64,000 nt of DNA from Holophagae bacterium. Its GTDB lineage: Bacteria; Acidobacteriota; Holophagae; Acanthopleuribacterales; Acanthopleuribacteraceae. The position numbers and the translations under genes were made by a program. The notes beneath the pieces were generated by a model, which saw only the letters and a list, made by a program, of their open reading frames with translations, did no database searches and was not told where the DNA came from. Positions 19,910 through 29,900 of this stretch are shown one piece after another (position 1 is the stretch's first letter; every line of letters begins with the position of its first letter). The DNA lies in the NCBI GenBank assembly GCA_030429565.1, contig JAUIFE010000037.1, positions 1-64,000 on the forward strand. Direction: 5' to 3'.

Positions 19910-22900
19910 TTGTTCTCTCCGAGCCCCTCTCGAACCTATCCCCACCTGCTCGGCCGCTTGTTAGCGGTTTGCCTGTCGGCGATGTGGCCGCTTTTTGGTT
20001 GGGGCCGGTTTCAAACGGGGATTCAGTCGCTTAAGTTCGACCACATCTCGATTCGCGAAGGGCTTTCGCAAAGTACGATTTACGACATGGCGCAGGATCC
20101 ACAGGGATTCCTGTGGTTTGGCACCCAAGACGGCCTCAACCGCTTCGACGGTTATCATTTCCAGACCTACCGGTTTCACCCGGAAAAGGCCGAGACGCTG
20201 TCGGACAACGAAATTTCGGCCTTGGCCGACGGCGATCCCGAGTTTTTATGGATCGGCACGCAAAGCGGCGGCCTCAACAGTTTGAGCTATCGCACGGGCC
20301 GCATTCAGCGTTTCCGCCATCAAGCAAATAACCCGACGGGCATGCCCTCGGACCGGGTGCTCGACCTGCTCTACCAAAACGAAAGCAGCTTGTGGTTGGC
20401 GACCGACAACGGCTTGGCGATGTTTAACCCGATCGCCGGATCTTTCAAAACGTACCGCAATTTAAGCGGCATTCCCAGCAGCCTGTCCCACAATGAAGTA
20501 ACGGCACTGGTGATCGACAAAGCCAACAACCTGTGGGTCGGCACGGCGGCGGGCCTAAACTACTTTAATCCGACCAATCAGCGCTTCACGCGTTTCGCGG
20601 CGGACAGCGCCGAAGGTCGCGACTTAGCAACGGCACGCATTACCAACCTCGCGCTGGATTCATCCAATGTCCTGTGGATCGGCACGCAACAAGGCCTGTA
20701 CCGTTTCGACCCCAAAACCCGGGCGCTCATGCGCTTTCGCCACAACCAAAACGACGCGAGGTCCCTGTCGAGCAGCCATGTCACCGCGATTTTGGAAGAC
20801 CGCAACGGCCGCATATGGATTGCCACGCGCGAGGGGTTGAACTACTTCGAGCCGGCAACGCAGCGCTTTTTTCGCCATTACCACGACCCGAACAACAGCG
20901 ATAGTCTGGCGGAAAACAGTCTCTTCGATCTGTTCGAGGACCGCTCGGGGTTGATGTGGGTCGGCACCGCCAACAGCGGCATCAACAAACTGAACGTGCG
21001 CCGCAGCGACTTCCAAAACATCAGCGTCACGCGCAATCCAGAGACCTCGCTGTCGGCGCGGGTGGTGTGGTCGATTGGCGAAACGGCGGACGCCTTGTGG
21101 TTCGGCAGCGACCACGGCCTCAACCGCTTGGACGGCAAAACCCACACGATGCGTCATTTTTTCAAGGACGTCGAGGATCCCAATTCGCTCAGTGACGACG
21201 TGGTGCGTTGCCTGCTGACCGACCGCCATGGTCGGCTGTGGATTGGCACGCGTTACGGCGGACTCAATCGCTACGAGCCGGACGGCGACCGATTCGTGCG
21301 CTACCCATTCGGCCGCGCGAGCGACGACGCCTTGGCGGTGGAAACGGTGTTCGCCATGGAGGAAGATCCCAACGGCGGCTTGTGGCTGGGCACGGGTGGC
21401 GGCGGCCTGGCCTACTACCATTTCGCCCGCAAGAATTTCGTGCATTATCGTCAAAACGAAGAAGATCCCAATAGCCTGAGCGGCAGCCAGGTGTATTCGC
21501 TGCACCTCCAAGCCGATAAGGGCATTTTATGGGTCGGCACCTTGCAAGGTCTCAACCGCTTCCATGTGGTCAGCGGCCGTTGGGACAATTTTCGTTACGA
21601 TCCACTCGACCCCAACACGCTCAGCAACGACGGCGTCGGCGTGATCGTCGCCGATCAATTGGATCGCTTGTGGGTCGGCACCGATCGCGGTCTCAACTTA
21701 TTCGATCCGGTTACGGAGCATTTCCGCCGCTTTACGGAGCGCGAAGGCCTGCCCAACGATTTTGTCTACGGCGTCTTAATCGACCGCGCCGGCTTTCTTT
21801 GGATCAGCACCAACAAGGGTTTGGTGCGCATGGACCCCATCACGTTCCAGTCTAAAACTTTCGATATTTGGGACGGTTTGCAGAGCAATGAATTCAACGC
21901 GGGCGCCTACTTCCAAAGCAGCAAGGGGCGTTTCTTTTTTGGCGGGATCAGTGGGGTTTCGGTATTCGATCCGCTGCTCATTCAAGAAAACAATTACGTG
22001 CCGCCGGTGGTGTTCACCAAATTTAAGGTGGCGGGCACCGAAATTAATTGGCAAACCGAAGACGGTTCGCTGCCGCAGGTTCACCTTTCCCACGATGTCC
22101 CCTACTTTTCTTTTGAATACGTGGCGCTGGACTACAACATTCCCGAAAAGAACCAATACCGCTACATGCTGGAAGGTTTCGACACGCAGTGGCGCATGGT
22201 CGGCTCTCGCCGCTACGGCAATTACAGCAACCTTTCGGGTGGCAGTTATACGTTGCGCGTGCAAGGCGCCAACAATGACGGCCGCTGGAACGAAACCGGG
22301 GCGGGTGCCATCATCAAAGTGTCGCCGCCACCGTGGCAAACGGCCTGGGCTTATTTGGCATATTTGGCGGGGCTTGCGGCGGTAATTTACGTGTTGGTCC
22401 ATTTTAAAACCAAACGCGAATCGCGGCGCCTGGGCGAAACCATGCGCCTGATTACGCGCGACATGGGCCGCTCCCTGGACTTGCAAGTGGTTATGTCGCA
22501 ACTGCTCGAACATTTGGGAAAAGTCATCCCCTACCAACACGCGAGCGTGTTCATCGAAGAAAACAACGTGTTGGCACGCTTGGCCTCGCGCAGCACGCCG
22601 CAGTCCTCACTGCCGACGCCGCCGGACCGATTGGAGCAGAAACTCAACGCCGAAATCCTCAAACGCGAAGACCACTTGCTCATTCCCAACCGTCATGCGC
22701 AATTGCGCTGGAGCCAGGAGATGGGCGGCACCAGTTTGGGATCCATTTTGGGGATGCCGTTGGAGGTGAACCAACAGATTATCGGTATGGTGTACCTATA
22801 CCACGGTAATGAAAACGCGTTTCGCCAGGAACGCATTGACCTGGCGCTGACCCTGGTCAACCAAGCAGGGATTGCGGTGGAAAATGCCCGCTTGTACACG

Positions 22901-23431
22901 CGGGTCAAACAGTTGGCAACCACCGACGACCTAACCCAGCTTTACAATCGGCGCTATTTCTTTGAACAAGCCGAACGCGAGTTTGAGCGTTCGGCCCGTT
23001 ACCAAAAACCGTTGTCGCTGATTATGTTCGACATCGATCACTTCAAGCAGATCAACGATCATTACGGCCACCACCAAGGCGATCTGGTCATTCAATTCGT
23101 GGCCGAAGTTAGCCAGGAACAGTTGCGCAAAAGTGACTTTCTGGCACGTTACGGCGGCGAAGAATTCATCGTGCTGCTGCCGGAAACCGACACAACAGAC
23201 GCGGTGATGGCGGCCGAACGCCTCAAAGAAGCCCTGGCCAAGGCCGAGATGCCGTTTCGTGACATGCCGCGCGTCACCGCCAGTTTCGGCATTGCCACAC
23301 TACATGACGGCATTCGCGACTTAGCGGCCCTGGTCGAGGAAGCCGACCGCGCTTTATACCGCTCCAAAAATCAAGGCCGCGACCAAATCTCGGTGTTTCA
23401 GGGGACGCTCTCCCGTAATCGCCCCAACTAA
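19910..23431 (+). CDS. Propeller sensor diguanylate cyclase (Reg_prop-Y_Y_Y-GAF-GGDEF)
   Basis: 1173 residues. After a signal/anchor segment come about 14 propeller repeats of the type LWIGTxxGLNRFD (about 45-690), then a Y_Y_Y domain (about 730-800), one transmembrane helix (about 812-832), a GAF domain (about 860-990) and a GGDEF domain (about 1000-1165). The active site is GGEEF at 1082-1086. An RxxD inhibitory site (RKSD) sits five residues before it, so it should make cyclic di-GMP with product feedback. The propeller and Y_Y_Y region would be periplasmic and sense an extracytoplasmic signal, probably a glycan as in related hybrid systems. The start is TTG at 19910 with AAGAGG upstream. 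Confidence 0.92.
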   Translation: MFSPSPSRTYPHLLGRLLAVCLSAMWPLFGWGRFQTGIQSLKFDHISIREGLSQSTIYDMAQDPQGFLWFGTQDGLNRFDGYHFQTYRFHPEKAETLSDNEISALADGDPEFLWIGTQSGGLNSLSYRTGRIQRFRHQANNPTGMPSDRVLDLLYQNESSLWLATDNGLAMFNPIAGSFKTYRNLSGIPSSLSHNEVTALVIDKANNLWVGTAAGLNYFNPTNQRFTRFAADSAEGRDLATARITNLALDSSNVLWIGTQQGLYRFDPKTRALMRFRHNQNDARSLSSSHVTAILEDRNGRIWIATREGLNYFEPATQRFFRHYHDPNNSDSLAENSLFDLFEDRSGLMWVGTANSGINKLNVRRSDFQNISVTRNPETSLSARVVWSIGETADALWFGSDHGLNRLDGKTHTMRHFFKDVEDPNSLSDDVVRCLLTDRHGRLWIGTRYGGLNRYEPDGDRFVRYPFGRASDDALAVETVFAMEEDPNGGLWLGTGGGGLAYYHFARKNFVHYRQNEEDPNSLSGSQVYSLHLQADKGILWVGTLQGLNRFHVVSGRWDNFRYDPLDPNTLSNDGVGVIVADQLDRLWVGTDRGLNLFDPVTEHFRRFTEREGLPNDFVYGVLIDRAGFLWISTNKGLVRMDPITFQSKTFDIWDGLQSNEFNAGAYFQSSKGRFFFGGISGVSVFDPLLIQENNYVPPVVFTKFKVAGTEINWQTEDGSLPQVHLSHDVPYFSFEYVALDYNIPEKNQYRYMLEGFDTQWRMVGSRRYGNYSNLSGGSYTLRVQGANNDGRWNETGAGAIIKVSPPPWQTAWAYLAYLAGLAAVIYVLVHFKTKRESRRLGETMRLITRDMGRSLDLQVVMSQLLEHLGKVIPYQHASVFIEENNVLARLASRSTPQSSLPTPPDRLEQKLNAEILKREDHLLIPNRHAQLRWSQEMGGTSLGSILGMPLEVNQQIIGMVYLYHGNENAFRQERIDLALTLVNQAGIAVENARLYTRVKQLATTDDLTQLYNRRYFFEQAEREFERSARYQKPLSLIMFDIDHFKQINDHYGHHQGDLVIQFVAEVSQEQLRKSDFLARYGGEEFIVLLPETDTTDAVMAAERLKEALAKAEMPFRDMPRVTASFGIATLHDGIRDLAALVEEADRALYRSKNQGRDQISVFQGTLSRNRPN

Positions 23432-23550
23432 AGACCGGCATGGACAAATAGTGCCAGGAGAAATTAAGGCTCTCGCGAAATCTTCCGTTAAGCAGACTAT
23501 CACCCAGCTACAGTCATGGTTTGTTCTTGTTTGTCACCGGAGGTTGATTT

Positions 23551-24324
23551 ATGCGTTGTGCATGGCTCCTATTCGTCCTGTCTGTTGGTACATTCCTCGG
23601 CGCTCAAGATTTGGTAACGGACCGACCCGACCAAACCGAGTCGGCGGAAGTGGTTTTACCCGGAAGCGTTCAAATTGAGTTTGGCGCGAGCCACACACAA
23701 GTCACGGACAATATTGACAACCAGGCGTTCGCCGACTTCTTGGTGCGCATAGGAATTTTCAAAAACGTCGAGCTACGCGTTACCTATGACGGCTACAACC
23801 AAACGGAAGCGGATTTTGGAATTGCGACCTTGGACGAAAGCGGCAGCGGCGACAGCGGGTTGGGCTTTAAGTGGAAGATGGCGGAAGAAAAAGGGTCGCG
23901 ACCGCAAACGGCGCTGCTGGTAGCCACTTCACTGCCCACCGGTGACGACGCCTTCACCTCGGACAACCCCGAACCGAGCTTTCGGTTCAACTTTTCCCAC
24001 ACGCTCAGCGAAACGACGGGCGTCGCCTACAACCTGGGGATGGCGGCTGTCACTGAAAACGACGAAAACGGCGAACACACGATGGCGGTGGCGCAATACA
24101 CGCTGGTTTACGGTGTCGGCGTTTCCGACCGAGTTGGTTTATTTATCGAGGCCTACGGCGATATTCCCACATCGGCTTCCGGCGGCCCCTCCAATTACAT
24201 TGACGGCGGCGTCACGGTTTTGATCAATCCCAAAATGCAGTGGGATTTGTCGGGCGGGACGGGAATTTCCGACAACACCGAAGACTGGTTTATCAGCACC
24301 GGTCTCTCATTTCGCATTGATTGA
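23551..24324 (+). CDS. Outer-membrane beta-barrel protein (MetA-pathway/transporter-like family)
   Basis: 257 residues with a clear signal peptide (MRCAWLLFVLSVGTFLGA) and then LVTDRPDQTES, the hallmark start of the family annotated as transporter or 'putative MetA-pathway of phenol degradation'. The rest is alternating strands ending in an aromatic-rich terminal strand (DWFISTGLSFRID), consistent with an outer-membrane barrel. Substrate unknown. The ATG at 23551 follows GGAGG by seven bases. Confidence 0.82.
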   Translation: MRCAWLLFVLSVGTFLGAQDLVTDRPDQTESAEVVLPGSVQIEFGASHTQVTDNIDNQAFADFLVRIGIFKNVELRVTYDGYNQTEADFGIATLDESGSGDSGLGFKWKMAEEKGSRPQTALLVATSLPTGDDAFTSDNPEPSFRFNFSHTLSETTGVAYNLGMAAVTENDENGEHTMAVAQYTLVYGVGVSDRVGLFIEAYGDIPTSASGGPSNYIDGGVTVLINPKMQWDLSGGTGISDNTEDWFISTGLSFRID

Positions 24325-24351
24325 TAACCCAATCTTTATAGGGGCTTTGTC

Positions 24352-26406
24352 ATGAGCATTGGCAAAAAAATAGCACTCTCGTTTATGGTTCTGGTCGTCT
24401 TGATCCTCTGCTGTGGCGGGGCCGGCTATTACGGCATTTCGAACCTGCGCAACTCGCTGAATTACCTTACCGGCAAGGCCTGGGACACGGCCGACGGCGC
24501 CATGGAAGCGACCATTTTCATTCAAGCGCAAATTCTGGCGGCCGAACACATGCTGGCCGGCAAAGAAGTCGCTAAAAACCAAAAGCTGCTGCAACAAGCC
24601 GACGCCAATGCATCCGAAGCCTTGGAGCGTTTAATTGAAGCGGCGGTCTTGCCGCAAGAGAGTTTGGCGGCCATTCGCAGCGCACGGGCCAAACAAACCA
24701 CGGTACGCGACAAACTGCTGGCCGATGCGGAGACCTACGAATCCGCCAGAAAAGCATTCCAAGCCCATGCCGCCAATTTTGTGGTGCTGGGCGAAATTGT
24801 TGAGGAAGCAGGCGACGGTGCGGTGGAGGATTTGGAACGACGACCCGACGCCCAATTCTCGTGGCGCGGCGGTCTGCAACAACGCTGGGCCGCATCCGAC
24901 GGCGGCATGGAAGCCAGCATCGGGTATTTGAGTCAGCTTTTCCACCTGGAGCGGCTGATTAGCGGCGATGATTTCGCCGAGGCCAAACAACAAATCGATG
25001 CGGCCTTAGAACTGCAGAAAGAGAGCATGGCGGGCATGTTCGCCACCTCGCGTTTCAACTTTCGCGTGCAAGAAGGCGCATACCAGGGCCAAGTTGCCAA
25101 AAACGCCTACCGCGATGCCTTCACCAAACACGAACAGCTTCTCAACAAAATGATCAACGCCTATCAGGTCAGCGCGGCTTCGCTGGCCGTCTACAACCGT
25201 GAAACCGAAAACTTTTTGGCCATGTTGGAGCGTTTTGAGGAAGAGGGCGACCAAGCGGTGGAAGGTGTTACAGGGCGCATTGCCGGTGAAGTCGCGAGCG
25301 CCACCTCGTTTCTGGTGGGCTGTATCCTGTTTGCATTAATTGCGGCGGTTGTATTGGCGATCTACAACACACGCTCCATCACCCAACCACTGGCTGAGGG
25401 TGTGACCATGGTCAACCACTACGCGGACGGCGATTTTCGCGAAACCCAGGTCAACGCGAGCACTGATGAAGTGGGCACCATGTTGCGATCACTCAGTGAC
25501 ATGGCCGGCAATATGCGCAACCTGTTTAGCGGCATTAGCAACCAAGCCAAATCAGCGATGGGCACGGCGGGCACCCTAGGTGGATTGTCGAAAACCATGA
25601 TCGACACGGTCCACCACTTGACGAAAGGCATTTCTTCGGTGACCCATGCTTCGTCTGACCTGGCGGTCTCCATGGAACAGGCCAACCAAACCGCCGCTGA
25701 ATCGACGATGAAGATGCAAACCATTGCCGGTTCGGTCGAGGAACTGTCGGTCACCTCCCAGGAGATTGCGCGCGGCGCGGCCAAGGTCAATTCGGTCACC
25801 GATAGTGCCGTCGGCAGCATTAGCAACGCGCAGCAGCGCTGTGAAGAATTGACTTCGGCGGCGCAAACCATCGACGGCATTGTCGCTTCGATTACCGACA
25901 TCGCGGAGCAAACCAAATTACTGGCACTCAATGCCACGATTGAAGCGGCGCGGGCGGGCAACGCGGGCAGCGGCTTCGGCGTGGTCGCCAATGAAGTAAA
26001 AACGCTGGCGCAGCAAACCAACCAAGCAGCCGTTGAGATTCGCACCAAAATGGACGCCATCAACCAGGCGATTCGCACCACGGTCCACGAAATCGACACC
26101 ATCCAGAAAACGATTCAAGAGGTCAACGATTCGGTCACCAGTATTGCGGCGGCGGCCGAGGAACAGAGCATTACCACCTCGGATGCGGCACAAAATGTAA
26201 ACAGCGTGGCGGGCGACTTTAGTTCACTGAGTATGCGCATTAAAGGCGCGGCCCAAACGGTCATGGACCTCGCCAAAGACTGCAAACACCTGGAAGATAC
26301 CAGCGGCGGTGTCAGCAATGCATCCAGCCAGCTCGACCAATCGGTTGCCACGCTTTCCCAAATGAGTGAAACGCTCGACAACCTGGTTTCCCAGTTCAAA
26401 ACCTAA
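24352..26406 (+). CDS. Methyl-accepting chemotaxis protein
   Basis: 684 residues. TM1 is at about 8-27. A helical periplasmic domain follows (about 30-315) and TM2 is at about 318-340. A HAMP domain spans about 340-395 and the cytoplasmic signalling domain runs to the end. The highly conserved hairpin tip is present (LLALNATIEAARAGNAGSG, then FGVVANEVKTLA, about 522-552). It would bind CheA/CheW and control motility; the ligand is unknown. The Gly between the A and S of the tip (GNAGSGFGVV) differs slightly from the usual GEAGRGFAVV. A terminator follows directly. Confidence 0.93.
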   Translation: MSIGKKIALSFMVLVVLILCCGGAGYYGISNLRNSLNYLTGKAWDTADGAMEATIFIQAQILAAEHMLAGKEVAKNQKLLQQADANASEALERLIEAAVLPQESLAAIRSARAKQTTVRDKLLADAETYESARKAFQAHAANFVVLGEIVEEAGDGAVEDLERRPDAQFSWRGGLQQRWAASDGGMEASIGYLSQLFHLERLISGDDFAEAKQQIDAALELQKESMAGMFATSRFNFRVQEGAYQGQVAKNAYRDAFTKHEQLLNKMINAYQVSAASLAVYNRETENFLAMLERFEEEGDQAVEGVTGRIAGEVASATSFLVGCILFALIAAVVLAIYNTRSITQPLAEGVTMVNHYADGDFRETQVNASTDEVGTMLRSLSDMAGNMRNLFSGISNQAKSAMGTAGTLGGLSKTMIDTVHHLTKGISSVTHASSDLAVSMEQANQTAAESTMKMQTIAGSVEELSVTSQEIARGAAKVNSVTDSAVGSISNAQQRCEELTSAAQTIDGIVASITDIAEQTKLLALNATIEAARAGNAGSGFGVVANEVKTLAQQTNQAAVEIRTKMDAINQAIRTTVHEIDTIQKTIQEVNDSVTSIAAAAEEQSITTSDAAQNVNSVAGDFSSLSMRIKGAAQTVMDLAKDCKHLEDTSGGVSNASSQLDQSVATLSQMSETLDNLVSQFKT

Positions 26407-26431
26407 CGCGCGGCAACCGCCAAATGTGACG

Positions 26432-26459
26432 AAAAAGGCGACGATCAGGTCGCCTTTTT
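26432..26459. terminator. Bidirectional rho-independent terminator
   Basis: Stem AAAAAGGCGAC/GTCGCCTTTTT with a 6-nt loop and T/A tracts on both sides, serving the convergent MCP and RidA genes. Confidence 0.85.
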
Positions 26460-26462
26460 CAT

Positions 26463-26876
26463 TTAGGGTTCTTTGTAAGCAATCACGCTAATTTCAACAT
26501 TGTAATCGGCGACTAAATCCTGGCCGCCAACACAGGCTCGCGCGGGAAACGCGCCCTTGAAGTAGTCGGCATAGGCGCCGTTCATGGCGCTGTAATCCTT
26601 GATGTGGCGCAAGTAAACGGTGGCGCTGACAACCTGCTCCCAAGTGTAACCTTCGGCTTTGAGTATGCGTTCGATGTTGTCCATCACCTGGCGGGTTTCG
26701 GCGTCGATGTTGGCGAGAACCTTGGTCCCGTCGGGCTTGCGCGCCACCTGGCCGCTCACGTACAGTGTCGGGCCGGCTTTACGCGACGGGCTAAACGGCA
26801 GCGGCGCGGGTTTGGGGTCGGCGCCGGACGCGGCCGGCACCAAGACGAGCAGAAAGGTCGCGATTTTCCAAAACAT
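26463..26876 (-). CDS. RidA family protein with signal peptide
   Basis: 137 residues starting MFWKIATFLLVLVPAASG, a signal peptide, followed by a RidA/YjgF domain: LYVSGQVARKPDG, IKDYSAMNGAYADYF and FPARACVGGQDL. The PAR arginine that holds the substrate carboxylate in imine deaminases is present. Export to the periplasm is less usual for RidA. The ATG at 26876 has AAGGAG nine bases upstream. Confidence 0.88.
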   Translation of the reverse strand: MFWKIATFLLVLVPAASGADPKPAPLPFSPSRKAGPTLYVSGQVARKPDGTKVLANIDAETRQVMDNIERILKAEGYTWEQVVSATVYLRHIKDYSAMNGAYADYFKGAFPARACVGGQDLVADYNVEISVIAYKEP

Positions 26877-26948
26877 GGTGTTGCTCCTTGTGGTCAATGA
26901 CGCAAATCAGATCGAATCAAGCGGTTTGGGCCAACCTAGCACAAAGCA

Positions 26949-26988
26949 CGGCGGCGTCCCAAGCCTGTTCACAGCCTGGACGCCGCCG
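26949..26988 (-). terminator. GC-rich hairpin after the deubiquitinase gene
   Basis: Perfect 11-bp stem CGGCGGCGTCC/GGACGCCGCCG just downstream of the stop at 26999. The U-run is weak, so termination may be inefficient. Confidence 0.5.
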
Positions 26989-26998
26989 TCACCGTCGC

Positions 26999-29900
26999 TT
27001 ACTCGCGCACATAAGTGAACATGTAACCGCGATTCTTTTGGGCCGTGTTGTCAGCACTTTGATTTTGTACCGGCGTGGTTAAGCCCGAAACCGAACTGTC
27101 GTCGCGATGCTGCCAGGACCCGTTGTTGGGATCCACCGTCATCGCCGTGTAGTGGCCCGAATTTAGGTTGGCGCCTTGGTGATTGACGACGGCCTTGAGG
27201 TTGTACCATTGACCGTTGATTTGCATGCGTTGCGGCGCATCCACTTGGTGGTTGTCCTTTTCGAAACCGTCGCCTCGTCGCAAAGTGAAGGTTACGGCGG
27301 GCGGCGTGCCCTGCAGTTGCAGCGTGCGCGTGGCGCGCCCCTGAATCACGTGATTGTTATGGGTCGCCAGCACGTCTTCCATGACCTCGGCCGCCTGGAA
27401 AGCGTTCAACGCGTCTTGCAGACTATTGATCGGCCCGTTTTGATCGGAAATCGGCAGCTCGACAATCGGGTCGGGTTGTTGTTGGCGCATCACACCTTGG
27501 TCGAGAGCGGTGTATTGGCCAACCTGCAAATCGTCGCGACGCACGGCGTTTTGCAAGTCTTGGGTGAAATCGGTGACCAAGTTTTGCGTCAATGACAAGC
27601 TGTCGGTCGGATCGAACAACGGCATCAACTTGCGGAAGATAACCTCGTTAGGATCCTGTTGCGCGGTTTGCGCGGTTTGGCCGGACTGCTGGGCCGCCAG
27701 CGATGGTGCCGGTAACAAACCGTGACGATCCATGGCCGCCAGTAAGGTGCTAATCCGATCGGTGCCGACGGCATTGCCGTCACGCACATCGTTGAGGATC
27801 GACCAGACCAAGGGTTGCAACTCGCGCACCGCCGCCAGCCGTTCCGGCCGCCCCTGGTAAGCCGCCTCATCGATGTTGTCGGCATTAAATAAAGCGCGGT
27901 AGGGCTCAACCACGGCCAACATGCTCAAACCGGCCGCCAAGTAACAACTGTTCCCGGTATTGGCGATGCCGGTCGCGGTCACCTCGGTGGTACGGTCGAG
28001 ATTCACCAAACCACCTTTGAACTGTTTGCCCGAAGCATAGAAGCTTTTGTCGGAAGAACTGACATTGGGAGTGACGATCTGCAAATGAGCCCAGTTGCGT
28101 TCCTTGGGTGGCAGTTTCAGCAAGCGATTGGCCAAGCTCTTCCCGATTTCGCTGTTTTTGGCGAAGGCAACCCGGCCGTCCTGCACCACCCGGGTGATTT
28201 CATCGTTAAAAAGTTGCGACATTTGTCCGAAGAGCTTGCGCGCCGAACGCCCGTCGCGCTGCTGGAGCGCTTTCTGAAATTTGGTGTTTAAGTCTTGCCA
28301 CTGCCCTTTTTTAGAAGAGCCGGCCATAAACGTGTGACGCGCGTCGATTTTGTTTTCGATGTCCTTTAACGCCGTTTTCAATAAGTCGGCCGCCTCCGTT
28401 TTGCTGAGGTCGACACATTGGTACAGCGTCTCCATAATCGCCACCAACTCGGCCGGCGGATTTTTCTTGGGCAACACCGCCGCCAGCGCCTCGCGGTAAT
28501 CGTTGAACACCAGTTGGTACTCGGGCAAAGCCGACTGCACATGGCTCATCCGCCCAATTTTGAAGTCGTAGTCCAGCAACACTTTGTCGATGCTGCTTTT
28601 CATCGGCCCCAAAATCGCGCGCGCCGGGTCCTTGCGGTCCAGAGCATCAAAGGCCTTGCCGATTTGCGTTTTTAATCCGCTCAAGCCGGTGCGCAACTGA
28701 TTGCGCTGCAGCAACACCTTGCGCGTTTGTTCACCCAGTTTCACTTCATTCGGCCAAGCGCGACCGACGCGAACATCACCTGACTCGTTGAACTCAATGA
28801 AGGGCGTGTCGCGTGGCAATTCGTCGATTTCATGTTCGCGCAGTGACTCGAAATTCTCGCTAATTTCATGGGAAATGCGTGCTTGGGTTGCCCAGGGGCC
28901 GACGAAATCGTGGATGAACGTTTCTTTGTCGAGATGTTTGGGTTTGTGTTTGGCACAAAATTCGTCGACCAACCGCGCCCGTTCTTGCTTGCTCGGCATG
29001 ACCTGTTTTTCCGGCAAAAAGTTTTCATTGCCGGTGTGACAGGCAAAAATGGTCAGCAACTGATCGGCCCGTTCTAAGTAGGTACTTTTTTCAATGAAAC
29101 CCACTTCCCGCAAGTTTTTCACCATTAAGTCGATGTGTTTCTGCGCGACGCCGCGATCTTTTAACGGCTGTTGGTTAGGCGGGTTTTTCCCATCCGACTC
29201 AACCCAAGGTTTTAAAAAGGCAACCACATCACCCTGGGTAACCTTGCCGGCCTTAAACACCTCGGCGGGCAAAAACTTTTCCATCATCTTGGGCAGTTGT
29301 TTCTTCGGCTCGTGCGGCATTTTATCGCCGTCGGCCAAGTACTGAGCATCGCCGGTAATGGTTGCGTAGAGCCGTTTGGCGGCTGCCGAATCGACGATTT
29401 CAGTGACCACGTCAAAGCCGGGAATTTCTTGCAAGGGCACACCCAATTTGGTTTTTAAATCGGACACGGCTTCAACCTGACCCCAGTTGGGCGGCACCTT
29501 GTCCACGGGCCCGTTGGTGTAGGTCTTTAAAGAACCCGGTAAGGCGTACTCGCGCATCAACTCCAACGATTCTGCTTTGACAATGCCATACTGGTTGGCT
29601 TCGTAGTGCTTGTCGACGTTGAGGTCGCGGTCTAGGCCTTTGGAGTTGTGTTCGGTAATGGTCTCGGCACCAATTTGGTTGGCGATCTGCAAGGGCAACA
29701 AAAACGAACGGATCAGCGGTTGGTTGTTGTGGCCTTTCTCTTGACCCTGGCGGCTGTAGTTCTCCAACCACTTGACCTGGCGCAGCGGTCGACCCATGCT
29801 CACCCACAGGGTACTTTCATCGGCTTTTTCGCTGTTGCCGGTATGGATCAGCACACGCCCGTCTTCGTCTTGGCCGAAATCTTTGAAGTTCGGTTTGTCG

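Noticed and set aside
20660..21511. Long antisense open frame (283 codons) inside the propeller gene
   Set aside because: It mirrors the repetitive coding of the plus-strand propeller and has no ribosome-binding site or family motif.
22000..22540. Antisense frame of 254 codons within the same gene
   Set aside because: Shadow of the plus-strand GC-biased codons; no motif.
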